NCBI GenBank assembly: GCA_009731375.1
Contig: BJOX01000249.1
Location: 494,962-555,210, forward strand
DNA: 60,249 bases
Origin: Paulinella micropora
Taxonomy: Eukaryota; Cercozoa; Imbricatea; Euglyphida
Direction: 5' to 3'
Positions 10,708-19,215 of this stretch are shown here, one piece after another (position 1 is the stretch's first letter; each line of letters opens with the position of its first letter). The translations under genes were made by a program, and so were the position numbers. The notes beneath the pieces were generated by a model that worked only from the letters and a program-made list of their open reading frames with translations, ran no database searches and was not told the DNA's origin.

Positions 10708-10720
10708 GCGATTATATAAA
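10708..10720 (+). promoter_or_regulatory. TATA-like box of the primase-helicase gene
   Basis: GATTATATAAA ends directly at the ATG. Similar boxes precede most genes of the element at the same very short distance, so 5' leaders would be almost absent. Confidence 0.5.
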
Positions 10721-12939
10721 ATGACCGCGCCGACACTGACCAATGAGCAATGGTATTGGAAACAGGAAGAAGCACTAAGAGATAAACCGCAGGATGTGGT
10801 CCTTATCAAGTGTGGGAACAAGCAATTCACCACTGTGCTATACCAAGAGGATTTCGTGGAATTGATTGAAAAAACGACAGAGGAACAAAGACAATAGTAT
10901 GAAATATTAATGGAAAACAATTCGCAACGAATGTTTGCCGACATTGATGGCGATGAATTGTCAATCTCACGAGAAAAAATGTATGAGCGGTGGAACACAC
11001 TTATGGAAAATGTGTTTACTAATGTAGGATTGAAATATAATCCGAAAAAAGCAACATACTTGGACGCGAGCAAGAATTGCAAAATGTCGTGCCATTTTTC
11101 TTATGATAATGGATTGGTGTTCCAAAATTGTGAAACACAAAAAGAGTTCTGGAAATATGTGGAAGTGGTAATTGAAAAAGATTATCCTGACCTCTGTTTC
11201 ACATTTGAACGGGCCGACAAGAATATCGAATTGCGAACCATACTTATATTTCTGTTTATAACAAAAACAGAGCTTTCCTCACTATCTATTCTCATAAAGA
11301 TGGTAGCGACCGTGTTTTGCTTCCGTATTCATACACACCAAAAACAAATCGTCTGAAACTGCTTCAAGATGTGGAGATTGATGATTATTTGATTATGCGC
11401 CCCGAAGATGATGCATTTTACAACATCAGAATTCCCGAATATACATCTTTGAAACGATATCAACATATCACGTTGGACGATATACATGAAATTATACTCA
11501 GCAAAATACCAAACGTGCCGATAAATGTAATAATTTGGAAAAATTCACAGAGCTGATCGATACTGCTTTGGTTTGGATGAATAATTCATACACTTTTGCT
11601 AACTTAGCAAAGCCAACCATAATTGAAGAATATGTTGATTCCAAAGGCAAGAAGGTGTTCCGCTACAAGACGGAATCAGCAATGGAATCATTCTTCAAAA
11701 ATAAAAGAATAAAGACCAACTTGTCAAAGGAGGACTGGATAGCACTAGGAAAGAACCCCGCCACATTGAATGTCGTTGATTTGTATAAAATGTGGACTAC
11801 ACACCCGAAAAGACGCGAAGTGAATGACGTGATCTTTGATCCTAAGGCGTACTTTGATAATGACAAACAAGGGTTTTATAACTTGTTTAAGGGATTTGAA
11901 ATTCCAGCGGACACATTAGAAGACGTGAAATCATTCACGGCAGAAGAAGAAAAAAATGAAGCATTCTTTCAACATATCTTGAACAGATGGTGTGGGGGGA
12001 GAAAGGACATATATAAAAAGGTGCTTGATATGTTTGCGAGCATTTACCAAAAGCAGTGGCAAAAACTACACTTGTCATTGGTCTTGACGAGCACTGAACG
12101 AGCAGGAAAGGGTATTATTCTCGAAATATTCAAAGACATAATAGGTGCCGATTATTACTTCCAACCATCCGATGTTAAAGAAATTCTGGGCGATTTCAAT
12201 GCTCAACTAGCAAAAGCAATCGTAGTATTTATGGACGAAATGGCTTGGGGTGGCGACAAGGAACGAGCGGGAACAATTAAGAAACTCGTATCGGAAAACA
12301 CACTCACTCTTAAACAAAAATATTTACCAAATCTAACATTAGAAAATATGTTATTCTTAGTCCTTGCTTCAAACGAAGAATGGGTAGTGCCAGCGGGAAC
12401 TACGGAGCAACGATGGCTAGTCCTTGATGTTTCTGATGAACTAGCACTCATGAAACCAGACGAAAAAAGAAAAGTGATCACTGATATTAGATCCATTGAC
12501 AGACAACGACTGGCGAAGTTTCTCCTCGAAAGAGATCTCAGCGATTTTAACGACCGCGAAACAATCATCACAAAGGGACTGCGAGAACAAAAAGTGAAAT
12601 CTCTTTCAAAGTTGAGAAAGTGGTGGTTGGATTGCTTAAACTTAGGATATATTACAAAAGAATTTCCAGAAATTCATTTTGGTAAAGAGGTTTAAAAAAG
12701 AAACAATGTATGACGTGTATAAAGCAAATGCTAATGATCCGCACACTTTACTGGTCAGTTTCTGGACCAGTCTCAGAAAACTAATGCCAAACATGGTAGA
12801 AAAGAAGAAAACGACGGAAGATGGTATAAGAATTCGATGTGTAGATTTACCAACTTTGGAAGAATGTAAAAAGCAATGGAAGACTATTTATGGTGATAAT
12901 GAATGGACTTTTGACGACGACAATGATGATGATGAATAA
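10721..12939 (+). pseudogene. Primase-SF3 helicase (AEP + DUF5906/D5-like), broken
   Basis: This would be the replication protein, combining priming and hexameric DNA unwinding. The N-terminal region has the archaeo-eukaryotic primase signature RMFADIDGDE (metal-binding Asp pair) and MSCHFSY (the SxH motif). The C-terminal helicase has a Walker A-like TERAGKG near 12096, Walker B VVFMDE near 12225, sensor LVLASNEEW near 12359 and the arginine-finger motif EQRWLVLDV, all typical of DUF5906/D5-type SF3 proteins of virophages, polinton-like viruses and phages. Breaks are TAG at 10895-10897 and frameshifts near 11230, 11530 and 12690 (the last in a poly-A run). The tail is acidic (DDDNDDDE). About 735 codons, a normal length for the family. 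Confidence 0.9.
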
Positions 12940-12970
12940 ATAATATAAAACGGATTTTTTTTTTTGTGCT

Positions 12971-12980
12971 TATATATAAC
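12971..12980 (+). promoter_or_regulatory. TATA-like box upstream of the gene at 12981
   Basis: TATATATAAC abuts the ATG. It is preceded by an 11-base T-run that could also end transcripts of the primase gene. Confidence 0.45.
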
Positions 12981-13664
12981 ATGTCAACCAAAAAAGATTA
13001 TCTGAGCCAAATAGAAAAATGGACTCATTTAAGTAGTGATATTAAACTACCAACCAATAAATCGCTTAAAACTGATATCATCGCATTTTATGAAAAGTAT
13101 AAACCCGAACCAAAACCAGAAGGTGATACAGCGGATGCTACCGCCGTAGACGGTAATGTTGAAGTTTCATTGCCTTCTTCCGATATGATGAAAAAATTCT
13201 TTGACGATGAACCAGAAGAGCATACGCCTTTTACACAAACTGATTTGAAGGAGACTGGTATCACCGAAATCAAGGCTAATGTAGGAGAAGAACTGGCGAA
13301 AAAAGAATTACTAGTTTTAGAAACGAAAGAGGAACCCGTGTCGCCGAAGGAAAAGAAAACGCCGATTAAGGCAAAGCGGAACCCGCCAGAGAGCGGGTGT
13401 GGTTGTTATGAAATAATAACGGCACATTTGAAAGTATCAAAAGACCCGTTTAATTTCTTGTATATGAAAGTGGAAGACCGCACCATAATGCAGGAGGATA
13501 TGAAGAAATTGCACGAGAGTAGATATGCTCACATACCACCAGAGCAACGTCCTATTCTTAAATATGGTAAGTTAGATTACAAGACATTTTTCCGCGATGC
13601 CTTGTCTCAACACGAGGGCAAACTCACGACACTGAAGGATATGTATGATAGGTTTCATATGTAA
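12981..13664 (+). CDS. Unknown viral-element protein with conserved C-terminal domain
   Basis: 227 residues, intact. The ATG at 12981 is preferred over 12966 because it follows the TATATATA box directly. The N-terminus is helical (KKDYLSQIEKWTHLSSD). The middle (residues ~40-140) is acidic and proline-rich linker ending in a basic patch KEKKTPIKAKRNPP. A compact C-terminal domain starts at GCGCYEI and includes LYMKVEDRTIMQEDMKKL. It lies 41 bp after the primase-helicase and converges with the minus-strand gene at 13687. I do not recognise the family. Confidence 0.7.
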   Translation: MSTKKDYLSQIEKWTHLSSDIKLPTNKSLKTDIIAFYEKYKPEPKPEGDTADATAVDGNVEVSLPSSDMMKKFFDDEPEEHTPFTQTDLKETGITEIKANVGEELAKKELLVLETKEEPVSPKEKKTPIKAKRNPPESGCGCYEIITAHLKVSKDPFNFLYMKVEDRTIMQEDMKKLHESRYAHIPPEQRPILKYGKLDYKTFFRDALSQHEGKLTTLKDMYDRFHM

Positions 13665-13686
13665 TCGGCGGTTAGTGCTATATCCT

Positions 13687-14295
13687 TCATAACATCAATT
13701 CTAAAATATGACGGGTTGAATGAAATAGGATTATCAGCATTTCTCGATTATAATAAACATTCAATGTAATGTCCGCACCTTCCGTACATGTCACATAAAT
13801 TCTGTTAGTTGGATAAGTTTCAATGCGACCCGTTCTTTTAACCGTCTGCCCGCTTATATCATTGCTGGGAGTTGTAATCTGCCATGCCAAAAGAACTTGT
13901 GTCGTTGTTGTTTTTTGGACAATCCATTCACAACTGAACTCTTCATTAGTAAAAGCAGGAAAATAATCATTTATTTCTGTTTCTACTGTATAAGACTTGC
14001 CATCATTATAATTGAATTGAAATTGAAAGGACCCATTCCCAACTGGATTTGCGGCCATTGTTAAACAGCCAGAGAAAGAAACTATTATGGATTGACCAAC
14101 TCCCAGACCAGAAATCGTTTTGCTTCCAGTGCCAGATGTATCCAGAGTTGTGAATGATGTGTCAGTCATGGCTGATCTAAGTGCGATTGAATTATACGCA
14201 TTCTGAATGACTCTCGTTAATGTTGGAGTGGCCGTGACGGCGATTGTCTTAGTATCAATTGATTGTTGTTCTTGTGATCGACCAAATATATTCTT
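13687..14295 (-). pseudogene. Beta-rich presumed virion protein with lost start codon
   Basis: The first ATG in frame (14169) lies inside the coding region. Upstream, about 40 more sensible codons (NIFGRSQEQQSIDTKTIAV) run back to 14293-14295, where the expected ATG reads AAG after an A-run. The protein would then be about 202 residues: a short helical start, a Gly/Ser/Thr-rich middle (SGTGSKTISGLGVGQSII) and alternating hydrophobic strands typical of a beta sandwich. It is divergent from the fibre gene, sharing a short AT-rich promoter gap. Its place next to the fibre suggests a collar, penton-like or fibre-associated protein, but no family match is claimed. The lesion is one base, so translation from an internal ATG cannot be excluded. 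Confidence 0.6.
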
Positions 14296-14339
14296 TTTTT
14301 TAAACTATATACACTACAATAAAATAATAGAATTAAAAT

Positions 14340-17300
14340 ATGAATCATTTAGGCAATCCGTGGGCGTATCACTATTATGGGTCCGTGATAATAGACGAGG
14401 ATTTAGAAGTTGATGGAGTGATATATGGTGATCATATTGAAGCGAACTCAATACAAGCAAGGACTGATGACATATCAATATCCTCGCGAAATAATAACTC
14501 CTCTTTGTTGATATCTGATACTGGTTATGTCTCAATCAATAATGAATATGATTTACCGATAGCAGACGGCACGGCGAATCAAGTATTAAAAACGGACGGG
14601 CTCGGCAATACTTCATTTGCTACATTAACGTCAAGTTTTATAAGCGATTTTGAACTGGATAAATTAACCGACGTAGCCATAACAGGTACACCCGCAGATA
14701 ATCAATTACTCATTTATAGCACAGGCCAATGGAGGAATACGAATCCACCATTTCTTAGATTAGATGGCACTGCTAGCATGACGGGCTCCATAAATATGGG
14801 AGGTCAAAGCATAACAAATGTAAATTTAGTTGATGGTGTCGAAGTTTCCGTTCTTGACACTTCGGCGGTTAAATTAACAGGAAACCAAACAATAGCAGGA
14901 ATAAAAACATTTAGTGATAAAATAACAACGACAGCAGGTAAACCGATAATCATCGGAAGAACAACAAAAGTAATAGGAGCAACAGGTGGTTTGGAATTAT
15001 ATGGTGATCAGTACGACAACATCGGAGGAGCACACATACAAGCAATCACATCGCAAGATAATTATCCTACTTTTTCTTTAATTAACACAGAACATGGGGC
15101 TATATTTATGGCTTTTGATGCTTATTTTGATTCTAATGGATGGGAATCAAGTTATGCGAGCTCAAGCTTTGCGATTGCTAAAGTTGCTGACAAGTTTAGA
15201 ATTTTATATGGTAGTGCTACCTCCGTTGGAAATGTTGTTAATTGGGCTACAGCTTTGGAAATTGACACAACGGGACTTTTATCCACAAAAGCAATAACGG
15301 CGAGCGGTCTGATAACGGCAAATGCGGGAATTGATATGAAAAACCAAAACATAACAAATGTAAATTTATTAAACACGATTTCCGTTTCTTCAATCATAAC
15401 AACCACGAATTTTAACAGCACTTTTGACACACAGCTCGCAACTAAAACGACCGCGGACTTAAAAGAGGGAACTAATTTATACTATACAACCGCGAGAGCA
15501 AATACGGATTTTGATAATCGTCTCACATCTAAAACAACCACTAACTTAGCAGAAGGAACAAATTAATACTATACGACAGTAAGAGCCAACGCAGACTTTG
15601 ATAATCGTCTCACATCTAAAACAACCACTAACTTAGCCGAGGGAACAAATTTATACTATACGACAGTAAGAGCCAACGCAGACTTTGATAATCGTCTCAC
15701 ATTTAAAACGACCGCGGACTTAAAAGAGGGAACAAATTTATATTATACCACCGCAAGAGCGAATACGGATTTTGATAATCGGCTCACATCTAAAACAACC
15801 ACTAACTTAGCCGAGGGAACGAATCTATACTATACGACAGTAAGAGCCAACGCAGACTTTGATAATAGAATCGGATCAAAATCAATAGATGCTTTGCTTG
15901 ACGTAGTCATAACAAATCCCGCGAATGGACAAATACTGTCATACAACGGGACAAACTGGGTAAATTTAACAGGATCGTCAACCTACCTTTTATTAGCAGG
16001 AGGCACGATGGCGGGGCCTATAAATATGGGAACTCAAAGCATAACGAATGCTGGGGCGATAACAGGAACAACTATTACTTCAACAGCAGGAACGACTACG
16101 ACCACATTAACTGCGAGCGACAAAATAACAACAGCATCAGGCAAACCGATAATTATAGGCAATTCGTCAAAATCACTAAATGGAGCGACGGGAGGATTAG
16201 AATTATACGAAACAGCGAGTGATATCGGAGGAGCACACTTACAGGCAATAACAACGGCGGATGCTTATCCAACATTTCAATTATTGAACTGGGGACACGA
16301 TAACATTAATCTTTATTTTGATTGTTATTTCAACGGGACAAACATATTATCTTCAAGCACTGCGTCAAATTTTCAAATAGCGAAATACTTAAACAAACCC
16401 AGTTTTAATTATACGAATGGTGGAACACTCGGTCAAGCGATAACAATGACGGAGGCGATGAACATAAGCACATCTGGATTATTGACGACAAAAGCGATAA
16501 CGGCGAGTGGGCTAATAACTGCGAATGCGGGAATATCTACGACAACATTGACAACAAGTGATAACATAGTAGTAGGTGCTGGAAAAAGTGTATTCATTGA
16601 CAGAAGTGCGACAGCAAACAATAAACTTGTTTTATGGGATAACGGAACAGGTTCAACGACAGCATTTTTTTGTTTTGGTATTGCTAGTGGAACATTAATA
16701 TACAATGTTAATGTTTCTGGGTCTAGCCATATATTTTATCATGCGGGGACGAGTGAATTATTAAGAATTAACAACACAGAAATCTCTGCTTCAAGGCAAA
16801 TAACTGTTCCAACGACATCTAGCGGTTTTGCGACATTAAGGCAGAAGCCAGGTGTTACTAGCGACCCACAACTATTTTTGAAATCGGGAGGATATTCAAA
16901 TTATGGTATGATCAGTACATATCAGGGGTTGCTTCATGCTTGGACTACTTCAAACTCAACAGGTGAACCTTCTGGTAATTATGTTTATATTCCTCTTAAT
17001 GGTAATTGGACATATACATCTGACAGACGAATAAAATCAGATATTAAAACATTGGATTGTGGTGATTGTTGCGAGAAATTAATGAAAATAAATTGTTGCT
17101 CATATTATTTGAAATCAGACAAAAAGAAAGAAAGTAAGAACCACGGATTCATTGCTGATGAAGTTAAAAAAATATTTCGATGATGGAGATGGTAATCTTG
17201 AAGGCATAACATACACGGACTTCATACCGATATTAGTCAGTGCCTTTCAACATGCGACAGAAAGAATAGTTAATTTAGAAAAAGAAAATAAAAATCTTAT

Positions 17301-17370
17301 TAATATATTACAAGACCTAACAAACCAATTAGCAGAAATAAGAGCAGTATTATTTCCTCCAAATGGCTAA
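14340..17370 (+). pseudogene. Tail-fibre-like protein with S74 intramolecular chaperone, broken
   Basis: Adhesin/fibre type protein, about 1010 codons. The N-terminal ~350 residues are rich in Thr/Gly/Asn beta repeats (LIYSTGQWRNTNPPF, MTGSINMGGQSI). Five 29-residue repeats follow (15465-15899) of the form EGTNLYYTTARANTDFDNRL. A second round of the beta modules comes next, then at ~17019 the S74 endosialidase-chaperone domain (TSDRRIKSDIKTLD, HGFIADEV, ITYTDFIPILVSAFQ), ending in a coiled coil (RIVNLEKENKNLINILQDL). In known S74 proteins this domain trimerises the fibre and cleaves itself off before SDxR. Breaks are TAA at 15564-15566 (the other repeats have TTA) and a frameshift in the A-run at 17166-17172. 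The stop of the last part overlaps the next gene by 8 bp. Confidence 0.9.
15465..15899 (+). repeat. Five exact-period 87-bp repeats in fibre gene
   Basis: Units start at 15465, 15552, 15639, 15726 and 15813, each exactly 87 bp (29 codons). Units 2 and 3 are nearly identical, indicating recent unequal exchange. The unit encodes GTNLYYTT..RAN.DFDNRL, a fibre stalk repeat known from phage and large-virus fibres. Confidence 0.9.
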
Positions 17371-17707
17371 TACAACTAGACTTCATAGACCACCGCCTAT
17401 AATTGATTTGTCAGAAGGCGAGTTAACTCCCGAATTGAAGAACCGTGTCATATCAGCGGAACTAAAACAACAAGAGAAGAAGGCCGAGCACGAGATAAAC
17501 GATGAATGGCGATGTTGTTGTTTCAAAGAAAGAACAGATGCCAGATTAGTTAAATATTCAACTCAAATAGCAATATTGGTTGGTGTTATAATCCTTTGTA
17601 TTGTAAGATTGAGCGATCCGACAATTAGTTGTGCGAATTCTAATACCTATGTCTCTATTCTTTCATTGTGCCTTGGAATGATCTGCCCGTCGCCAAAGTT
17701 AAATTAA
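17363..17707 (+). CDS. Small two-helix membrane protein of the viral element
   Basis: 114 residues, intact. It has an N-terminal soluble part (RPPPIIDLSEGELTPELKNRV), a Cys cluster WRCCCFKERTDARL, and then two hydrophobic segments: IAILVGVIILCIV (residues ~72-84) and VSILSLCLGMICPSP (~96-110). This arrangement, with a cysteine cluster just before two membrane helices and a PSP-like end, resembles small membrane proteins of large DNA viruses and polinton-like viruses. Role unknown; a virion membrane or lysis function is only a guess. It overlaps the fibre gene by 8 bp and likely shares its transcript. Confidence 0.7.
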   Translation: MANTTRLHRPPPIIDLSEGELTPELKNRVISAELKQQEKKAEHEINDEWRCCCFKERTDARLVKYSTQIAILVGVIILCIVRLSDPTISCANSNTYVSILSLCLGMICPSPKLN

Positions 17708-17723
17708 ATAATAAACTAATTGT

Positions 17724-17735
17724 ATAGTATATATA
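17724..17735 (+). promoter_or_regulatory. TATA-like box before the zinc-ribbon gene
   Basis: TAGTATATATA ends directly at the ATG at 17736, matching boxes before neighbouring genes. Confidence 0.4.
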
Positions 17736-17867
17736 ATGAAATATTGCCAATCATGTAAAAATGTTTATCCCCCCATATTTTTTATAAACAGAAAATGGAA
17801 AATGTGTAAAGAATGTGATTCCTGTCGCAAAAAAATAATGTTAATAACACAATATGTATTCATATGA
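17736..17867 (+). CDS. Tiny zinc-ribbon protein
   Basis: 43 residues. Cysteines form the pattern YCQSCKNVYPP and, after a basic linker, MCKECDSCRKK, typical of a small treble-clef or zinc-ribbon module. A TATATA box abuts the start. The stop overlaps the ATG of the next small ORF (ATGA). Function unknown; such modules often occur next to homing-type nucleases in viral genomes, and the GIY-YIG gene lies 350 bp downstream. Confidence 0.5.
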   Translation: MKYCQSCKNVYPPIFFINRKWKMCKECDSCRKKIMLITQYVFI

Positions 17868-17959
17868 ATAAACGAAAATACTGTTTGCTGTGTATAATAT
17901 CGGAAAAAGAACCAGAACCAATTACTCATTCTGAACCTTGGACGGAGTGGCTTGATTAG
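17864..17959 (+). CDS. Very short Cys-containing ORF overlapping the zinc ribbon
   Basis: 31 residues (MNKRKYCLLCIISEKEPEP), starting in an ATGA overlap with the preceding stop. It could be a separate small protein, or the frameshifted second half of a longer zinc-binding protein. Little else can be said. Confidence 0.3.
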   Translation: MNKRKYCLLCIISEKEPEPITHSEPWTEWLD

Positions 17960-18196
17960 ATACTCTCACATTCATATAAGTGTGTCATATACCATCTATT
18001 ATCACCCGCACACATTAAAGGCAGGGCTTCATCAAAACTACAGCTCATGTTATTTCCGTTATTTATGAAAACACACTTAAAACCAGTTTCAAAACCATGC
18101 TTTATACACCACACACAACTCTCATTCTTTTTGTCGCTCGCTCTGCTATAAAAGTCGCAGGCGGTCCGCGAAAATAGCCGAGCACACGAATAGCAA
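17956..18196 (-). pseudogene. Cys-rich reading frame without start codon
   Basis: An open minus-strand frame of about 80 codons runs from a stop near 18196 to TAA at 17956-17958. It contains ESCVWCIKHGFETGFKCVF and MSCSFDEALPLMCAGDN, a dense and non-random Cys pattern. No ATG is in place at the start. It may be a decayed small viral gene or a 3' exon-like remnant. It converges with the ORF at 17864. Confidence 0.35.
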
Positions 18197-18211
18197 TATT
18201 AATAACATATA

Positions 18212-18913
18212 TTATAATCCAAATACTGATAACCCAATAATATTGTCATAATGTATTCGTGTTTTAATATGCTTCTGTATGCTATCTTTTCTAAACCAAG
18301 AACCGCATGAACATTGAACATTAATTGAACTATATAATTTTTTTTTTTGCAATATTTAGTCTCTATTTTTTTCATAATAGGTTTTGGCATAATTGGTTCT
18401 TTCGTCTTTATTTTCCTCATAATATTGCTTCTGTTTTTCGTTTAATTTTTCCCTATTTTCTTCTCTGTATACTTTCTTTTTTTGTAATATTTGGTCTCTA
18501 TTTTTTTCGTTATAAGTTTTGGCATAATTAATTCTTTTATCTTTATTTTCCTCATAATATTGCTTTTGTTTTTCGTTTATTCTAATTTTATTATCTAATA
18601 CATATTCTTGCTGAGTCCGTCCTGCTACTCTTTTATTTACACATTCTATTTGTCTAATTAATTCGCCTTCCCGTCTTTCCAGTTCCAATTTGTTATTACA
18701 CGAAAATTCTTCAATTAATTCAATATGAACATCACCGTATTTTATGATTTCAAAGGCAGATGAATAGCTATATTTTTTATCTAACCATAATGTATAATTT
18801 TTTTTATGAGCATATAGTCGTTTATACAATGGTTGGGTGGTTGAACCAATATACACCTGATCGGTTTGATATGATCTAAGACTATATATTTTACCTTGTT
18901 TATAGTCTGGCAT
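18212..18913 (-). pseudogene. GIY-YIG endonuclease with charged repeats and zinc finger, broken
   Basis: The start MPDYKQGKIYSLRSYQTDQVYIGST matches the GIY-YIG core (here KIYSLRS..YIGST), with downstream RLYAHKKNY (catalytic Arg region) and the conserved Glu in LELERREGELIRQ. Charged repeats (NEKQKQYYEENKD) follow from residue ~110. TAA at 18356-18358 stands where the parallel repeat has CAA (NRDQILQKKK). After this and a frameshift in an 11-base A-run, a C-terminal zinc-finger-like module (CSCGSWF...KHIKT) is still readable, ending at 18212-18214. Such nucleases are common in giant viruses, virophages and polinton-like viruses and are often mobile. The promoter box ATATAAAACGAT lies just before the ATG. 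Confidence 0.85.
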
Positions 18914-18971
18914 ATCGTTTTATATCTTTTATTATCGTTATATTTAAATCATTTATCTTCTCATTATATAT

Positions 18972-19193
18972 TTAACCAGCTTTACCTTCTTCTCTAATTA
19001 TATTATTATAAATTTCTTCTCGTTGCTTATCTGATAGTGGTAAGAGGTAAAGAATATTTTAAGGTTTTCTAAAAATATTGGGATTTCTATTCACTAAGTT
19101 CTGAGTGATGCGGATTTGGTCAATTTCCTTCCCTATTTGTTTCAGTTCCTCCAGTTGTTCCTCGTCCTTGCTTTTTTCTTTTTTATTTTCCAT
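18972..19193 (-). pseudogene. Small coiled-coil protein interrupted by TAA
   Basis: The ATG at 19191-19193 starts MENKKEKSKDEEQLEELKQI, a charged coiled coil. After 44 codons a TAA (19059-19061) is followed in the same frame by ILYLLPLSDKQREEIYNNII and a second stop at 18972-18974, so the native product was probably ~72 residues. It is divergent from the PLA2 gene with a shared 22-bp gap. Function unknown. Confidence 0.5.
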
Positions 19194-19215
19194 CTTATAT
19201 TATAGCAGATAAAAA
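19194..19215. promoter_or_regulatory. Compact bidirectional promoter
   Basis: Only 22 bp separate two divergent ATGs. The sequence CTTATATTATAGCAG gives TATATTATA on the plus strand and TATAATATAAG on the minus strand, so one near-palindromic AT box could serve both genes. Confidence 0.5.

Noticed and set aside
12203-12571. Minus-strand ORF of 122 codons
   Set aside because: It is antisense to the conserved helicase core and has no independent support.
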